A stretch of DNA of 21,339 nt from RGIG2206 sp045577615 (GTDB lineage Bacteria > Bacillota > Clostridia > Oscillospirales > Acutalibacteraceae), in contig JAZNIT010000027.1 of the NCBI GenBank assembly GCA_045577615.1, positions 1-21,339 on the forward strand, read 5' to 3'. The position numbers and the translations under genes are program-made. The notes under the pieces were generated by a model. The model was not told the origin of the DNA and searched no databases. It worked only from the letters and a program-made list of their open reading frames with translations. Positions 1 through 7,175 of the stretch are shown piece by piece; positions within the stretch are counted from its first letter, which is position 1, and the number at the start of each line of letters is the position of its first letter.

Positions 1-11
1 TTGGTCCCCAA

Positions 12-30
12 CCACCGACTATGTCGGTGG
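12..30 (+). repeat. Left-end hairpin of the IS200-type element
   Basis: CCACCGAC (12-19) and GTCGGTGG (23-30) form a perfect 8-bp stem around the 3-base loop TAT. Its place near the left edge of the element fits the structure bound by TnpA dimers in IS200/IS605 elements. This is an inference from position; the cleavage site itself is not identified. Confidence 0.65.
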
Positions 31-67
31 AGCGAAAAAAGCTTTAGCGATGAGGATATAAAAAGAA

Positions 68-125
68 CTCCTTTTGGTGTAGAATAGACTTGCGGTCTGG
101 CAACTGCAAGGAACACCAAAAGGAG
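68..125 (+). promoter_or_regulatory. tnpA leader hairpin covering the ribosome binding site
   Basis: CTCCTTTTGGTGT (68-80) and its exact reverse complement (113-125) make a 13-bp stem that contains most of the AGGAGG ribosome binding site (121-126), 10 bases before the tnpA ATG. A smaller inner stem pairs CTTGC (89-93) with GCAAG (106-110). IS200 of enterobacteria also hides its tnpA ribosome binding site in a leader hairpin to keep transposition low, so the same role is likely here. Confidence 0.75.
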
Positions 126-136
126 GACATTCAAAG

Positions 137-595
137 ATGAATGACAATAAAAGTTTAGCACATACGACATGGAATTGCAAATATCACATAGTATTTGCGC
201 CAAAATATCGAAGAAAAATATTCTATGGAGAGAAAAGAGAAGAAATCGAAAAGATATTGCGGGAGCTATGTGGATGGAAAGGAATAACGATAGTAGAAGC
301 AGAAGTGTGTCTGGATCACATACATATGCTAGTAGAGATACCCCCAAAAATGAGTGTATCAAGTTTCATGGGATTCTTAAAAGGAAAAAGTAGTTTGATA
401 ATTCATGAAAGACATGCAAACTTGAAATACAAGCACGGTAATCGATCTTTTTGGTGCCGAGGATATTATGTGGATACAGCAGGAAAGAACACCAAAAAGA
501 TCGCAGAGTATATAAGAAATCAACTGGAAGAAGACAAACTACAAGATCAGCTGACCTTTAGAGAATACGAAGACCCTTTCAAGGGTAGCAAGTAA
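137..595 (+). CDS. tnpA: IS200-type HUH transposase TnpA
   Basis: This 152-residue protein has the usual length of IS200/IS605 Y1 transposases, which cut and rejoin single-stranded DNA at the element ends. The HUH metal-binding motif is H61-I-H63 in CLDHIHMLVEIPP. The catalytic tyrosine is probably Y125 in the helix EYIRNQ, with Q129 four residues later as in the Y-xxx-Q pattern of the family. The stretch FWCRGYYVDTAGKN (105-118) is also typical. All key residues are present, so the protein should be active. The ATG follows AGGAGG (121-126), which the leader hairpin sequesters. No tnpB or RNA-guided nuclease partner lies beside it. Confidence 0.95.
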   Translation: MNDNKSLAHTTWNCKYHIVFAPKYRRKIFYGEKREEIEKILRELCGWKGITIVEAEVCLDHIHMLVEIPPKMSVSSFMGFLKGKSSLIIHERHANLKYKHGNRSFWCRGYYVDTAGKNTKKIAEYIRNQLEEDKLQDQLTFREYEDPFKGSK

Positions 596-601
596 CAGTC
601 T

Positions 602-637
602 CTTGCAGGTGTCAGACCGTTATGCCATTGCAATGGC
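602..637. repeat. IS 3' region: inverted copy of leader segment plus 14-bp palindrome
   Basis: Bases 602-619 are the reverse complement of leader bases 93-110 with 16 of 18 positions matching, so the 3' end of the tnpA transcript could pair with the loop region of the leader hairpin. Immediately after it, 624-637 is the perfect palindrome GCCATTGCAATGGC. Neither is a standard named part of IS200 elements. Confidence 0.5.
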
Positions 638-648
638 TGCCAGTATTC

Positions 649-663
649 GCGGGTTATACCCGC
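649..663 (+). repeat. Right-end hairpin of the IS200-type element
   Basis: GCGGGT (649-654) pairs with ACCCGC (658-663) around a 3-base loop. Placed just before the right edge of the element and just before the host terminator, it fits the right-end structure recognised by TnpA. Confidence 0.6.
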
Positions 664-668
664 CTATG

Positions 669-694
669 AAAAACCGCCGGCTAAGCCGGCGGTT
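669..694 (-). terminator. Rho-independent terminator of the LRR protein gene
   Basis: A 10-bp GC-rich stem pairs 672-681 with 685-694 around the loop TAA. On the minus strand it is followed by five T (complement of A669-A673). It lies 9 bases after the stop codon at 704. Confidence 0.88.
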
Positions 695-703
695 CTTTAT
701 TGT

Positions 704-2488
704 TTAAACCTTCGGTGCAAAGATAAATCCTTTTCTGTTTGCATATTCTTCAACGTGGCTTTCGTCGGCCGCAACCATCTGCAGGGTGGAGTTACAGCCC
801 TCAAAGGCGTCGGAAGCAATCTTGGCTTCGCTCTTATCAGATGCACCCCACATTTTGTCGGCATTTTGGAAGGTAATGCGTTCAAGTGATGTGCAGCCGT
901 AGAAGGCTCTGGTGCGAATGCGGCACATATTTTCGGTGAAATAGAAGTTATTAAGGGAGGTGCAGTTTTCAAAAGTGCGAGGGCTGAGCATTGATACACC
1001 TGTAGTATAATAGGCCGTTCTAAGGCTTGCACAGTTCATAAACACCTCATAGCCCAAATTGCTTACCGTGTTGGGCACGGTCACAGTAGTAAGCCCTGCC
1101 CCCTTAAACGCGCGGTTTTCAATAGTGGTTACGGTTGAGGGAATAGTTATCAATTTAAGACTTGTGCAGTTATAGAAGGTTAGGGCACCCAGCATAGTCA
1201 ACCCTTCGTTAAGCTTAACGGTGGTAAGCTTGTTGTCGGCATAAAAGACCTCATAGCCCATTGTGGCAACGTCTTTTCCAAACTCCACAGAGGTGGTGCG
1301 ATTTAATCCTCTAAACAAACGGTTGCCCAGATAGGTGATGCCGTCACCGATTACGATAGAATTGATGTTGGCACGATGCTCGGTGAAGGGGTTTTTGTTG
1401 TTGCCGTTATCATAATTATAGGTGGCACCGGTGCCTGCAAGAGTAAGCACCTTTGTATCAGTATTAAGCTTCCAGTTAACATCATCGCCGCAGGTGCCCA
1501 CAACGGTATTAATTCCAACTATCTCGCGTATTTGGTTGCAAAGGTTGCAAACGGTGTCGGCATCGTCATCATAAACGTGCTCGGTAGTACCGATGCAGCT
1601 GTTGTAAAGCCACGAGGATTCTCTGACGAAAAAGTCATTATTGCTGGCAACATAGATTTTGCTCTTTTCATATTCATTGCCGCTGTAATAGATTGTTAAT
1701 TTATATGAGCAACCGCTAAAAGCTGCTTTATAAACGCTTTTTACACTCTTAGGAAGTGTGATGCTTAGCATATCGTCGCAATAGCTAAAGGCATAGCTGT
1801 TGATGCTGGTTACGCTATCGGGAATGACGATGCTTGCAATAGAGCTGGATTGAAAAGCACCCTCGCTTATATAAGTTACACCGTTGGGGATATTAACCTT
1901 GGTCAGCGAGGTACAACGGTTAAAGGCATAGTTGCCGATTTTGGTTACACCGTCGGGAATATCTACCTCAGTCAAAGCATAGCAGCAATAAAATGCATAA
2001 TTGCCGATTTCGGTTACGCCTGCAGGAAGGTCTATATCGGCAAGCACGTGACAATTATAAAAGGCGTATTCGCCGATTCTGGTTGTGCCGTTGGGAATAT
2101 TAACGCTGACAAGTGAGGTGCAGTTATAAAAGGCAGAGTCGCCGATGCCGGTTGCGTTGGCAGGAAGGGTAACGTTGGTCAAAGCTGTACAGCCGTAAAA
2201 AGCCCGGTTACCAATATAGGTCACCGTATCGGGAATTTTGATGCCGGTTAATTTGTCACAATAGTTAAACGCACTGCCTATAGCGGTTACAGGGTAGCCG
2301 CCAAGGGTGTCGGGAATGACGATATCACCCTTTATGTTTGTGCTGCATCTGGTGATTGTCGCCTCACCGTTTGATACGGTATAGGTAAGATAATCTTCCA
2401 CGGTTGCAGCACTTGCATTAATTGCAAACACGGGAAGTACAGAGAACAGAAGAACAAAGCATAATGCGATTGACAGTAGTTTTTTCAT
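704..2488 (-). CDS. Secreted BspA-type leucine-rich-repeat protein
   Basis: The 594-residue product starts with a clear signal peptide (MKKLLSIALCFVLLFSVLPV, cleavage near ASA-A at about residue 28). Two blocks of LRR_5 repeats follow, about 65-265 and 375-570, with the recurring unit AFYxCTSLxxVxIPxxVTxIG of roughly 23 residues. A linker at 300-330 holds a CNLC pair after HVYDDDAD, and 331-355 resembles the GTCGDDVxWxL...LTLAGTG segment seen in related clostridial surface proteins. No LPxTG motif, SLH domain or terminal membrane helix is seen, so it is probably released or loosely wall-bound. I chose ATG 2488 because AAGGAGG lies just upstream; an in-frame upstream ATG at 2572 would start within the operator region. 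Such proteins often bind host or matrix proteins; the ligand is unknown. Confidence 0.9.
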   Translation of the reverse strand: MKKLLSIALCFVLLFSVLPVFAINASAATVEDYLTYTVSNGEATITRCSTNIKGDIVIPDTLGGYPVTAIGSAFNYCDKLTGIKIPDTVTYIGNRAFYGCTALTNVTLPANATGIGDSAFYNCTSLVSVNIPNGTTRIGEYAFYNCHVLADIDLPAGVTEIGNYAFYCCYALTEVDIPDGVTKIGNYAFNRCTSLTKVNIPNGVTYISEGAFQSSSIASIVIPDSVTSINSYAFSYCDDMLSITLPKSVKSVYKAAFSGCSYKLTIYYSGNEYEKSKIYVASNNDFFVRESSWLYNSCIGTTEHVYDDDADTVCNLCNQIREIVGINTVVGTCGDDVNWKLNTDTKVLTLAGTGATYNYDNGNNKNPFTEHRANINSIVIGDGITYLGNRLFRGLNRTTSVEFGKDVATMGYEVFYADNKLTTVKLNEGLTMLGALTFYNCTSLKLITIPSTVTTIENRAFKGAGLTTVTVPNTVSNLGYEVFMNCASLRTAYYTTGVSMLSPRTFENCTSLNNFYFTENMCRIRTRAFYGCTSLERITFQNADKMWGASDKSEAKIASDAFEGCNSTLQMVAADESHVEEYANRKGFIFAPKV

Positions 2489-2522
2489 TGTATTTTCCTC
2501 CTTCGCTATTTTCTTATTTAAC

Positions 2523-2551
2523 ATTATAGACAGTTTTTGTCTAATTGTCAA
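2523..2551 (-). promoter_or_regulatory. Promoter of the LRR protein gene (full sigma-A consensus)
   Basis: On the minus strand TTGACA (2551-2546) is followed by a 17-base spacer and TATAAT (2528-2523). This is an exact consensus promoter, so the gene should be strongly expressed unless repressed. One 17-base operator repeat fills the spacer and a second abuts the -35 box. Confidence 0.88.
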
Positions 2552-2568
2552 TAGAAAGTTTTTGTCTA
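2527..2568. promoter_or_regulatory. Two 17-base operator repeats between LRR gene and XRE repressor
   Basis: TAGACAGTTTTTGTCTA (2527-2543) is a palindrome TAGACA-N5-TGTCTA. The second copy (2552-2568) differs at one base (TAGAAA). Their starts are 25 bases apart. Sites of this size and symmetry are typical for dimers of small XRE repressors, and the adjacent gene at 2594 is the obvious candidate ligand. Confidence 0.75.
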
Positions 2569-2577
2569 TCATATAAT
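2545..2577 (+). promoter_or_regulatory. Promoter of the XRE repressor gene
   Basis: TTGTCA (2545-2550), a 16-base spacer and TATCAT (2567-2572) form a sigma-A-like promoter whose -35 box overlaps that of the LRR gene on the other strand. TATAAT at 2572-2577 is an alternative -10 box with a too long spacer. Either choice leaves a leader of only about 10-15 bases. Confidence 0.5.
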
Positions 2578-2593
2578 AGATTCGGTGATAGAT

Positions 2594-2803
2594 ATGAAAC
2601 TTTCCTTTGGCGAAAAGGTGCGCAATTTGAGAGAGGACAAAGACTTAAATCAAACGCAGCTGAGCAAAGCCGTGGGTATGACCCAACGAAAGCTATCCTA
2701 TATTGAGTGCGGCAAATGCGAGCCCAGCGTAGACGACATTGTGGCACTTTGCCTATATTTTGGCGTATCTGCCGATTATCTTCTGGGAATAAAAGAAAAA
2801 TAG
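2594..2803 (+). CDS. Small XRE-family HTH transcriptional regulator
   Basis: A 69-residue, single-domain helix-turn-helix protein of the Cro/C1 (XRE) family: KVRNLREDKDLNQTQLSKAVG, then SYIECGKCEPSVDDIVALC and a closing FGVSADYLLG, the usual pattern for the five-helix fold. It has no sensor or oligomerisation domain. It is divergent from the LRR surface protein and separated from it by two palindromic operators that cover both promoters, so it probably represses both genes. I chose ATG 2594 because GGTGAT (2584-2589) can pair with the 16S tail; a GTG at 2585 is also in frame and would add three residues. The gene ends in a shared bidirectional terminator. Confidence 0.88.
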   Translation: MKLSFGEKVRNLREDKDLNQTQLSKAVGMTQRKLSYIECGKCEPSVDDIVALCLYFGVSADYLLGIKEK

Positions 2804-2835
2804 ATGCAGACTAAGTTAGCCTGCATCTATTTTTT
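2796..2835. terminator. Bidirectional terminator between XRE gene and ftsK
   Basis: AAAAATAGATGCAG (2796-2809) pairs with CTGCATCTATTTTT (2821-2834), with four further inner pairs (CTAA with TTAG). T-runs follow on both strands, so it can end the plus-strand XRE gene and the minus-strand ftsK operon. Confidence 0.9.
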
Positions 2836-2837
2836 GT

Positions 2838-5354
2838 TTAATCAAATTCGCCGGAGGCCTGCATCTCTAACCATTGCTGGTGGGTGAGCAGCACCGAGCG
2901 GGGCTTGGCTCCCTCAAAGGGGCCTATAATCTTGCGGTCCTCCAGCTGGTCCATTATACGGGCCGCGCGGGCATAACCAAGCTTTAGCTTTCTTTGCAGC
3001 AGGGAGGTAGATGCCTGTCCTGCCTCAACAACGCACTCAATGGCCTTGGGCAGCATCTCGTCGGCCTCGCTGCCTTCGTCGCCGTCGTCAGCATCGGCAG
3101 ATTTCTTCTTCTGGCCTGACAAGGATGCCTGACGCTCAATCTCTTGCATAACGGCATCGTCATAGTTGCCGCCTGCCTTATCCTTGATAAAGTCGGCAAC
3201 CGCCTTAATTTCGCGGTCGCTTACCCAACATCCCTGAATACGGGTGGGCTTGCTTGTGCCCGAGGGAGAATAGAGCATATCACCGTAACCGATAAGTCGC
3301 TCCGCACCCTGCATATCAAGAATAATTCTTGACTCAAGGGGAGATGAAACTTTAAGTGAAATTCGGCTGGGGATGTTGGCCTTAATAAGACCTGTGATAA
3401 TATCCGCACGGGGGCTTTGTGTAGCGATAACCAGGTGCATACCTGCAGCACGGGCCATCTGAGCCAAACGGCAGATGTAGTCCTCAACCTCTTTGGGGGC
3501 AGCCATCATCAGGTCGGCCAACTCGTCGATAAAGATAACGATTTGGGGCAGCTTTTGCATGCTGTCGTCCTTTTCGGCCAACTCGTTGTAGCCCTCAAGG
3601 TTACGCACGTCATATTCACTGAGCAACTGATAGCGGCGCAGCATCTCGTTGACCGCCCAGCTAAGGGCACCTGCTGCTTTGCGAGGGTCGTTAACAACGG
3701 GAACAAGCAGATGGGGTATACCGTTGTAAACCTTCATTTCAACCGCCTTGGGGTCAATCATAATCATCTTGACCTCGTCGGGGCGAGCCTTATAAAGAAT
3801 AGACAAAATCAGCGAGTTAAGGCAAACCGATTTACCCGAACCGGTAGTACCTGCAATAAGCAAGTGGGGCATCTTGGCGATGTCCATATAGCATTCCTCA
3901 CCTGTGATGCTCTTGCCCAAAACGCCTGTAACAAGGCTCTTTGCATCGGTGAAGGTGTTGTTTTCAATAAGAGAACGCAAAGAAACAGAGCTTTTTGCCT
4001 TGTTGGGCACCTCAATACCAACGGCCGATTTGTTGGGGATGGGGGCCTCGATACGCACACCTGCGCTTGCAAGCGACAGAGCAATATCGTCGGTAAGGTT
4101 GGCGATTTTGCTGATACGCACACCTGCGGCAGGCTGCAACTCATAACGGGTAACAGAGGGGCCGCGGCTGATGTTGACCAGTCGGGTTTCAACACCGAAT
4201 GAAAGCAGAGTGTTAACCAGTTTTTCAGCGGTGGCAGTCATCTCTGCGCGGATATCGGCATAGTTTTCGTCCTCGGGCTTGTTAAGCAGCTCGATGGGCG
4301 GATAGTGATATTCCTGAGGCTCAACGGCAATGTCGCTGCCCTTTTCGATGTCAAAGTCAAAATCCTCAGCCTCTTCTTCAATAATTTCGGCCTCGCCCTC
4401 AGCAGGAGTCTCGTCGGCAACCACCTCTAATTCACCTGCCAGAGCATCAAGGATTTCAGGGCTCACAATAGGCTCATTCTCGGCAGGAGCATCAGCGTCG
4501 GTGTGAATATAACTCTCTTCACCTTTGCCTGCGTCAGAAACGTCAATATCAATTTTGGACTGACCGTTGAAGGAGTCAACCACCTTCTTGCCCTTGCGTG
4601 TCAGCTCAGCAGGGTCGTTAGGCTCAACAACGGGAGCAGGCTCACCTGCAACAGCAACGTCAAAGGGATGCCTGCCGGGGGTAACGCCAACGTCAATGCC
4701 CACCTTATCATCCTTGTCAGCCTTGCGCTCGGCATCGCGCTCAATCTTGCGCTCATATGCCTCCTCAGCGGCATCGCGGATGTGCTTTGCAGGGGTCTGA
4801 ATGGCCTTGAAAAGTGATGAAAGGGTAGTGCCCGTGAAAATCATAACAAAAACAAAGGCGATGATCACAATGGTGATTTTTGCAGGGATGTCGCCGAAAG
4901 CAGTGTAAAGTCCTCCGCCGGGTAAGGCACCCAAAAATCCGCCGCTCAAAGCGCCTGTGGAGCCCTTTTGGTATGCGGCAACCAAATGATTAAGAAAGCT
5001 CTCGTCAGCAGGATGCTTAGAGAAAATATCAATAAGCGCAGCGGCGATAAGCATAAATCCGCCTATAACGGTGCTGCGTGCAGTGATGGATTTGCTGTCG
5101 CGGTCGGTGGCAAGCAAAACGGCAATATAGCCTATGAGCAGAGGCATTATGTAGGCGTTCCAACCGAAAAAGCCAAGCACGAAGGAGTGAAGAAAGGTCC
5201 ACACCATTTCACCCTTAAAGATGGCCATTGCCAACAGCAGCAAGGCAGAGGCAAAAAGCACAACGCTGGCGATATGACGGCGCTGCTTTGTGTTAGCCTT
5301 GGCGGTTGGCTTTTTACTTGCTCCCGAAGAGCTTTTTTTAGTAGTCTTTGGCAT
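2838..5354 (-). CDS. ftsK: DNA translocase FtsK/SpoIIIE
   Basis: This 838-residue ATP-driven pump moves chromosomal DNA through the division or sporulation septum. Several membrane helices fill residues 28-180. An acidic, Pro/Ala-rich linker (about 190-350) leads to the alpha-beta motor (about 355-720), with Walker A GTTGSGKS (502-509) and Walker B IVIFIDELADL (605-615). A winged-helix gamma domain (about 768-830, SLLQRKLKLGYARAARIMDQLE) reads polar chromosomal octamers. Length and domain order match SpoIIIE of Bacillus. It is the last gene of the tepA-uppP-ftsK operon, 16 bases after uppP, with AGGAG before its ATG. Whether it serves division, sporulation or both cannot be told from sequence. 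Confidence 0.96.
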   Translation of the reverse strand: MPKTTKKSSSGASKKPTAKANTKQRRHIASVVLFASALLLLAMAIFKGEMVWTFLHSFVLGFFGWNAYIMPLLIGYIAVLLATDRDSKSITARSTVIGGFMLIAAALIDIFSKHPADESFLNHLVAAYQKGSTGALSGGFLGALPGGGLYTAFGDIPAKITIVIIAFVFVMIFTGTTLSSLFKAIQTPAKHIRDAAEEAYERKIERDAERKADKDDKVGIDVGVTPGRHPFDVAVAGEPAPVVEPNDPAELTRKGKKVVDSFNGQSKIDIDVSDAGKGEESYIHTDADAPAENEPIVSPEILDALAGELEVVADETPAEGEAEIIEEEAEDFDFDIEKGSDIAVEPQEYHYPPIELLNKPEDENYADIRAEMTATAEKLVNTLLSFGVETRLVNISRGPSVTRYELQPAAGVRISKIANLTDDIALSLASAGVRIEAPIPNKSAVGIEVPNKAKSSVSLRSLIENNTFTDAKSLVTGVLGKSITGEECYMDIAKMPHLLIAGTTGSGKSVCLNSLILSILYKARPDEVKMIMIDPKAVEMKVYNGIPHLLVPVVNDPRKAAGALSWAVNEMLRRYQLLSEYDVRNLEGYNELAEKDDSMQKLPQIVIFIDELADLMMAAPKEVEDYICRLAQMARAAGMHLVIATQSPRADIITGLIKANIPSRISLKVSSPLESRIILDMQGAERLIGYGDMLYSPSGTSKPTRIQGCWVSDREIKAVADFIKDKAGGNYDDAVMQEIERQASLSGQKKKSADADDGDEGSEADEMLPKAIECVVEAGQASTSLLQRKLKLGYARAARIMDQLEDRKIIGPFEGAKPRSVLLTHQQWLEMQASGEFD

Positions 5355-5370
5355 TTTACTCTCCTACTTT

Positions 5371-6261
5371 TTACTTAATGATATTTTCGAAAATGCTGAT
5401 GGCAATGATGATGGCACCAACCACAGCACAGTAGTATGAAAAGATGATGTAGCGATTTTTCTTAATCAGCCAGATAAAGGTTTTAATGGCGGCGATACCC
5501 ACAAGCGCGGCAACGACAATACCGATGATGGTGGGGAGCCAGTTAATGCTGCCAAGTCCCTCAACCTCAAGCGCATCCTTAAATTCAAGCAGGGCTGCGG
5601 CGGCAACGGCAGGGATAGAAAGCACAAAGCTGTACTGGGTGGCATAGTTTTTGTCGAGCCCAAGCGACAAGGCGGTTGCAGTGGTGGTGCCACTGCGAGA
5701 AAGACCGGGAAAAACGGCCAAAGCCTGACTCAAGCCAATGATGACAGAGTCCTTAACGGTGGCACAGTTGCGAGCCTTACGGTCTTTATTTGAGGTAACG
5801 CGGTGAGCCACAAACATAAGCGCGGCGGTGAGCAAAAGCATCACGCCGATTATCCACAGCAGGTGGGGATAATTTTGCTGGTCGGCCACCTTTTCAATGC
5901 AATCCTTGATGTTTTGGCCGTTACCCACAGGGATAAACATAGTCAGCAACATAGCGCTTGAAAGAATCATCATAAAGATGGTGCGGCGCTCAATATTCAT
6001 ATTCTTAAAGGTAAACTTGCCCTTGAAAATATCACCAATCATACGGCAAAATTCAAGAATAAGGGCACCGATGGTTTTGCGATAAACAAGGCACACAGCA
6101 AACAGAGTGCCAAGGTGCAGCATAACCGAAAACATAGCGCCCGAGGTTGACTCGGAGCCGAAAAAGTGCTGATAAATGGCCAGATGGCCGCTGCTTGAAA
6201 CGGGCAAAAACTCGGTAATACCCTGAATAATGCCCTGCAAAATCGCGTTTAAAATATCCAT
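5371..6261 (-). CDS. uppP: Undecaprenyl-diphosphatase UppP (BacA)
   Basis: A 296-residue polytopic membrane enzyme that dephosphorylates undecaprenyl pyrophosphate to recycle the lipid carrier for peptidoglycan and other wall polymers; excess enzyme gives bacitracin resistance. Both family signatures are intact: QGITEFLPVSSSGHL (13-27, with E17 and H26) and PGLSRSGTT (185-193, with R189). Length is slightly above the usual 265-280, due to a loop around residues 80-90 and 115-130. GGAGG precedes the ATG. It lies 21 bases after tepA and 16 before ftsK, so all three are probably one transcript. Confidence 0.96.
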   Translation of the reverse strand: MDILNAILQGIIQGITEFLPVSSSGHLAIYQHFFGSESTSGAMFSVMLHLGTLFAVCLVYRKTIGALILEFCRMIGDIFKGKFTFKNMNIERRTIFMMILSSAMLLTMFIPVGNGQNIKDCIEKVADQQNYPHLLWIIGVMLLLTAALMFVAHRVTSNKDRKARNCATVKDSVIIGLSQALAVFPGLSRSGTTTATALSLGLDKNYATQYSFVLSIPAVAAAALLEFKDALEVEGLGSINWLPTIIGIVVAALVGIAAIKTFIWLIKKNRYIIFSYYCAVVGAIIIAISIFENIIK

Positions 6262-6282
6262 TATGTACCTCCAAAGAGGGTG

Positions 6283-7005
6283 TCACCCCTCGTCAATAAG
6301 CTCGTATAAAGCCTTGAGCGCATCGGATAAGCCGCCCAAGGAGTCGATAAGTCCGCACTCCACCGCTTTTTCACCGTCAAGCATAGTGCCCACGTCGGTA
6401 ACCAGCTCGCTCGTGTTCATCATCAGCTTGGTAAACAGCTCCTCGTCGATGGATGAATTGGCCGTCACAAAGTTGGTAATGCGCTCCTGCATACGGTCAA
6501 AATAAGACAGTGTCTGCGGCACACCCAGCACGAGCCCGTTCATCCTCACGGGATGGATGGTCATGGTGGCGCTGGGCACGATAAAGGATTTTTTCGCCGC
6601 CACCGCCAAGGGCACGCCTATGGAGTGACCGCCGCCGAGCACCAACGAAACGGTGGGGGTAGTCATCCCTGCAATAAGCTCGGCAATGGCAAGCCCCGCC
6701 TCCACGTCGCCGCCTACGGTGTTAAGAATGATAAGCAGGCCGTCGATGGAAGAGTCCTCCTCAATGGCTACAAGCTGTGGAATCACATGTTCGTACTTGG
6801 TGGTTTTGTTTTGCTCGGGCAGAATATAGTGCCCCTCGATTTGCCCGATAATAGTCAGGCAATGAAGCACTTTGCCACCCTCATCTACCGTAACCGAGGC
6901 AGTTTTTTCAATCTGCTCGGTCTGGTCAAGAGAGGCTGCGGTGCGACAGTTGTCGTCGCCCTCTGACTCGTTTTTATGGTTGGTCAAAAAATCTTTTGTG
7001 CTCAT
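6283..7005 (-). CDS. tepA: ClpP-class serine protease, TepA family
   Basis: A 240-residue protein of the ClpP/crotonase fold related to Bacillus TepA (YmfB), which lies next to spoIIIE there too. After a charged, probably disordered N-terminus (1-40), the core shows the oxyanion-hole segment NTVGGDVEAG (95-104), the nucleophile S128 in GGGHSIG and H151 in TIHPVRM, with D204 a plausible third member of the triad. TepA-like enzymes have been linked to protein export and spore or envelope processes, but the substrate is not established. First gene of its operon: AAGGAG precedes the ATG and a promoter lies at 7070-7098. Confidence 0.88.
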   Translation of the reverse strand: MSTKDFLTNHKNESEGDDNCRTAASLDQTEQIEKTASVTVDEGGKVLHCLTIIGQIEGHYILPEQNKTTKYEHVIPQLVAIEEDSSIDGLLIILNTVGGDVEAGLAIAELIAGMTTPTVSLVLGGGHSIGVPLAVAAKKSFIVPSATMTIHPVRMNGLVLGVPQTLSYFDRMQERITNFVTANSSIDEELFTKLMMNTSELVTDVGTMLDGEKAVECGLIDSLGGLSDALKALYELIDEG

Positions 7006-7069
7006 ACGCTTCTCCTTAAAACTTTTGGTTAGTTTTTGAAGAAAAAAGCGTATAATACATCAATATGTA

Positions 7070-7098
7070 ATTGTAGCACAAAAATGTTGTTATGTAAA
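7070..7098 (-). promoter_or_regulatory. Promoter of the tepA-uppP-ftsK operon
   Basis: On the minus strand TTTACA (7098-7093), a 17-base spacer and TACAAT (7075-7070), about 65 bases before the tepA start. Bases 7006-7136 hold no gene. Confidence 0.7.
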
Positions 7099-7136
7099 GT
7101 AATTTTTGCCATTTAACCGCTTTTGATTTTCACAAA

Positions 7137-7171
7137 TTTAAAAATGCCCGATTGATAATCCAATCGGGCAT
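7137..7171 (-). terminator. Terminator of the ATP-grasp/CapA operon
   Basis: ATGCCCGATTG (7144-7154) pairs with CAATCGGGCAT (7161-7171) around a 6-base loop, followed on the minus strand by a T-run. It lies 4 bases after the stop codon of the CapA-like gene. Confidence 0.9.
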
Positions 7172-7175
7172 AAAA

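Larger units (their letters stand above)
1..668 (+). mobile_element. IS200/IS605-family insertion sequence (IS200 type, tnpA only)
   Basis: A single HUH transposase gene lies between two subterminal hairpins (12-30 and 649-663) and has no tnpB partner, which is the layout of an IS200-type element. Such elements move as single-stranded DNA, recognise hairpins rather than inverted repeats, and leave no target duplication. The ends cannot be fixed exactly: the left end may lie at or just before the window start, and the right end should lie a few bases past 663. The element sits directly against the terminator of the LRR gene (669-694), so that it interrupts no gene. Confidence 0.82.

Noticed and set aside
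3417..4202. Long plus-strand open frame (261 codons) opposite ftsK
   Set aside because: It lies wholly antisense to the conserved motor domain of ftsK, has no ribosome binding site or recognisable domain, and follows from the codon bias of the real gene.
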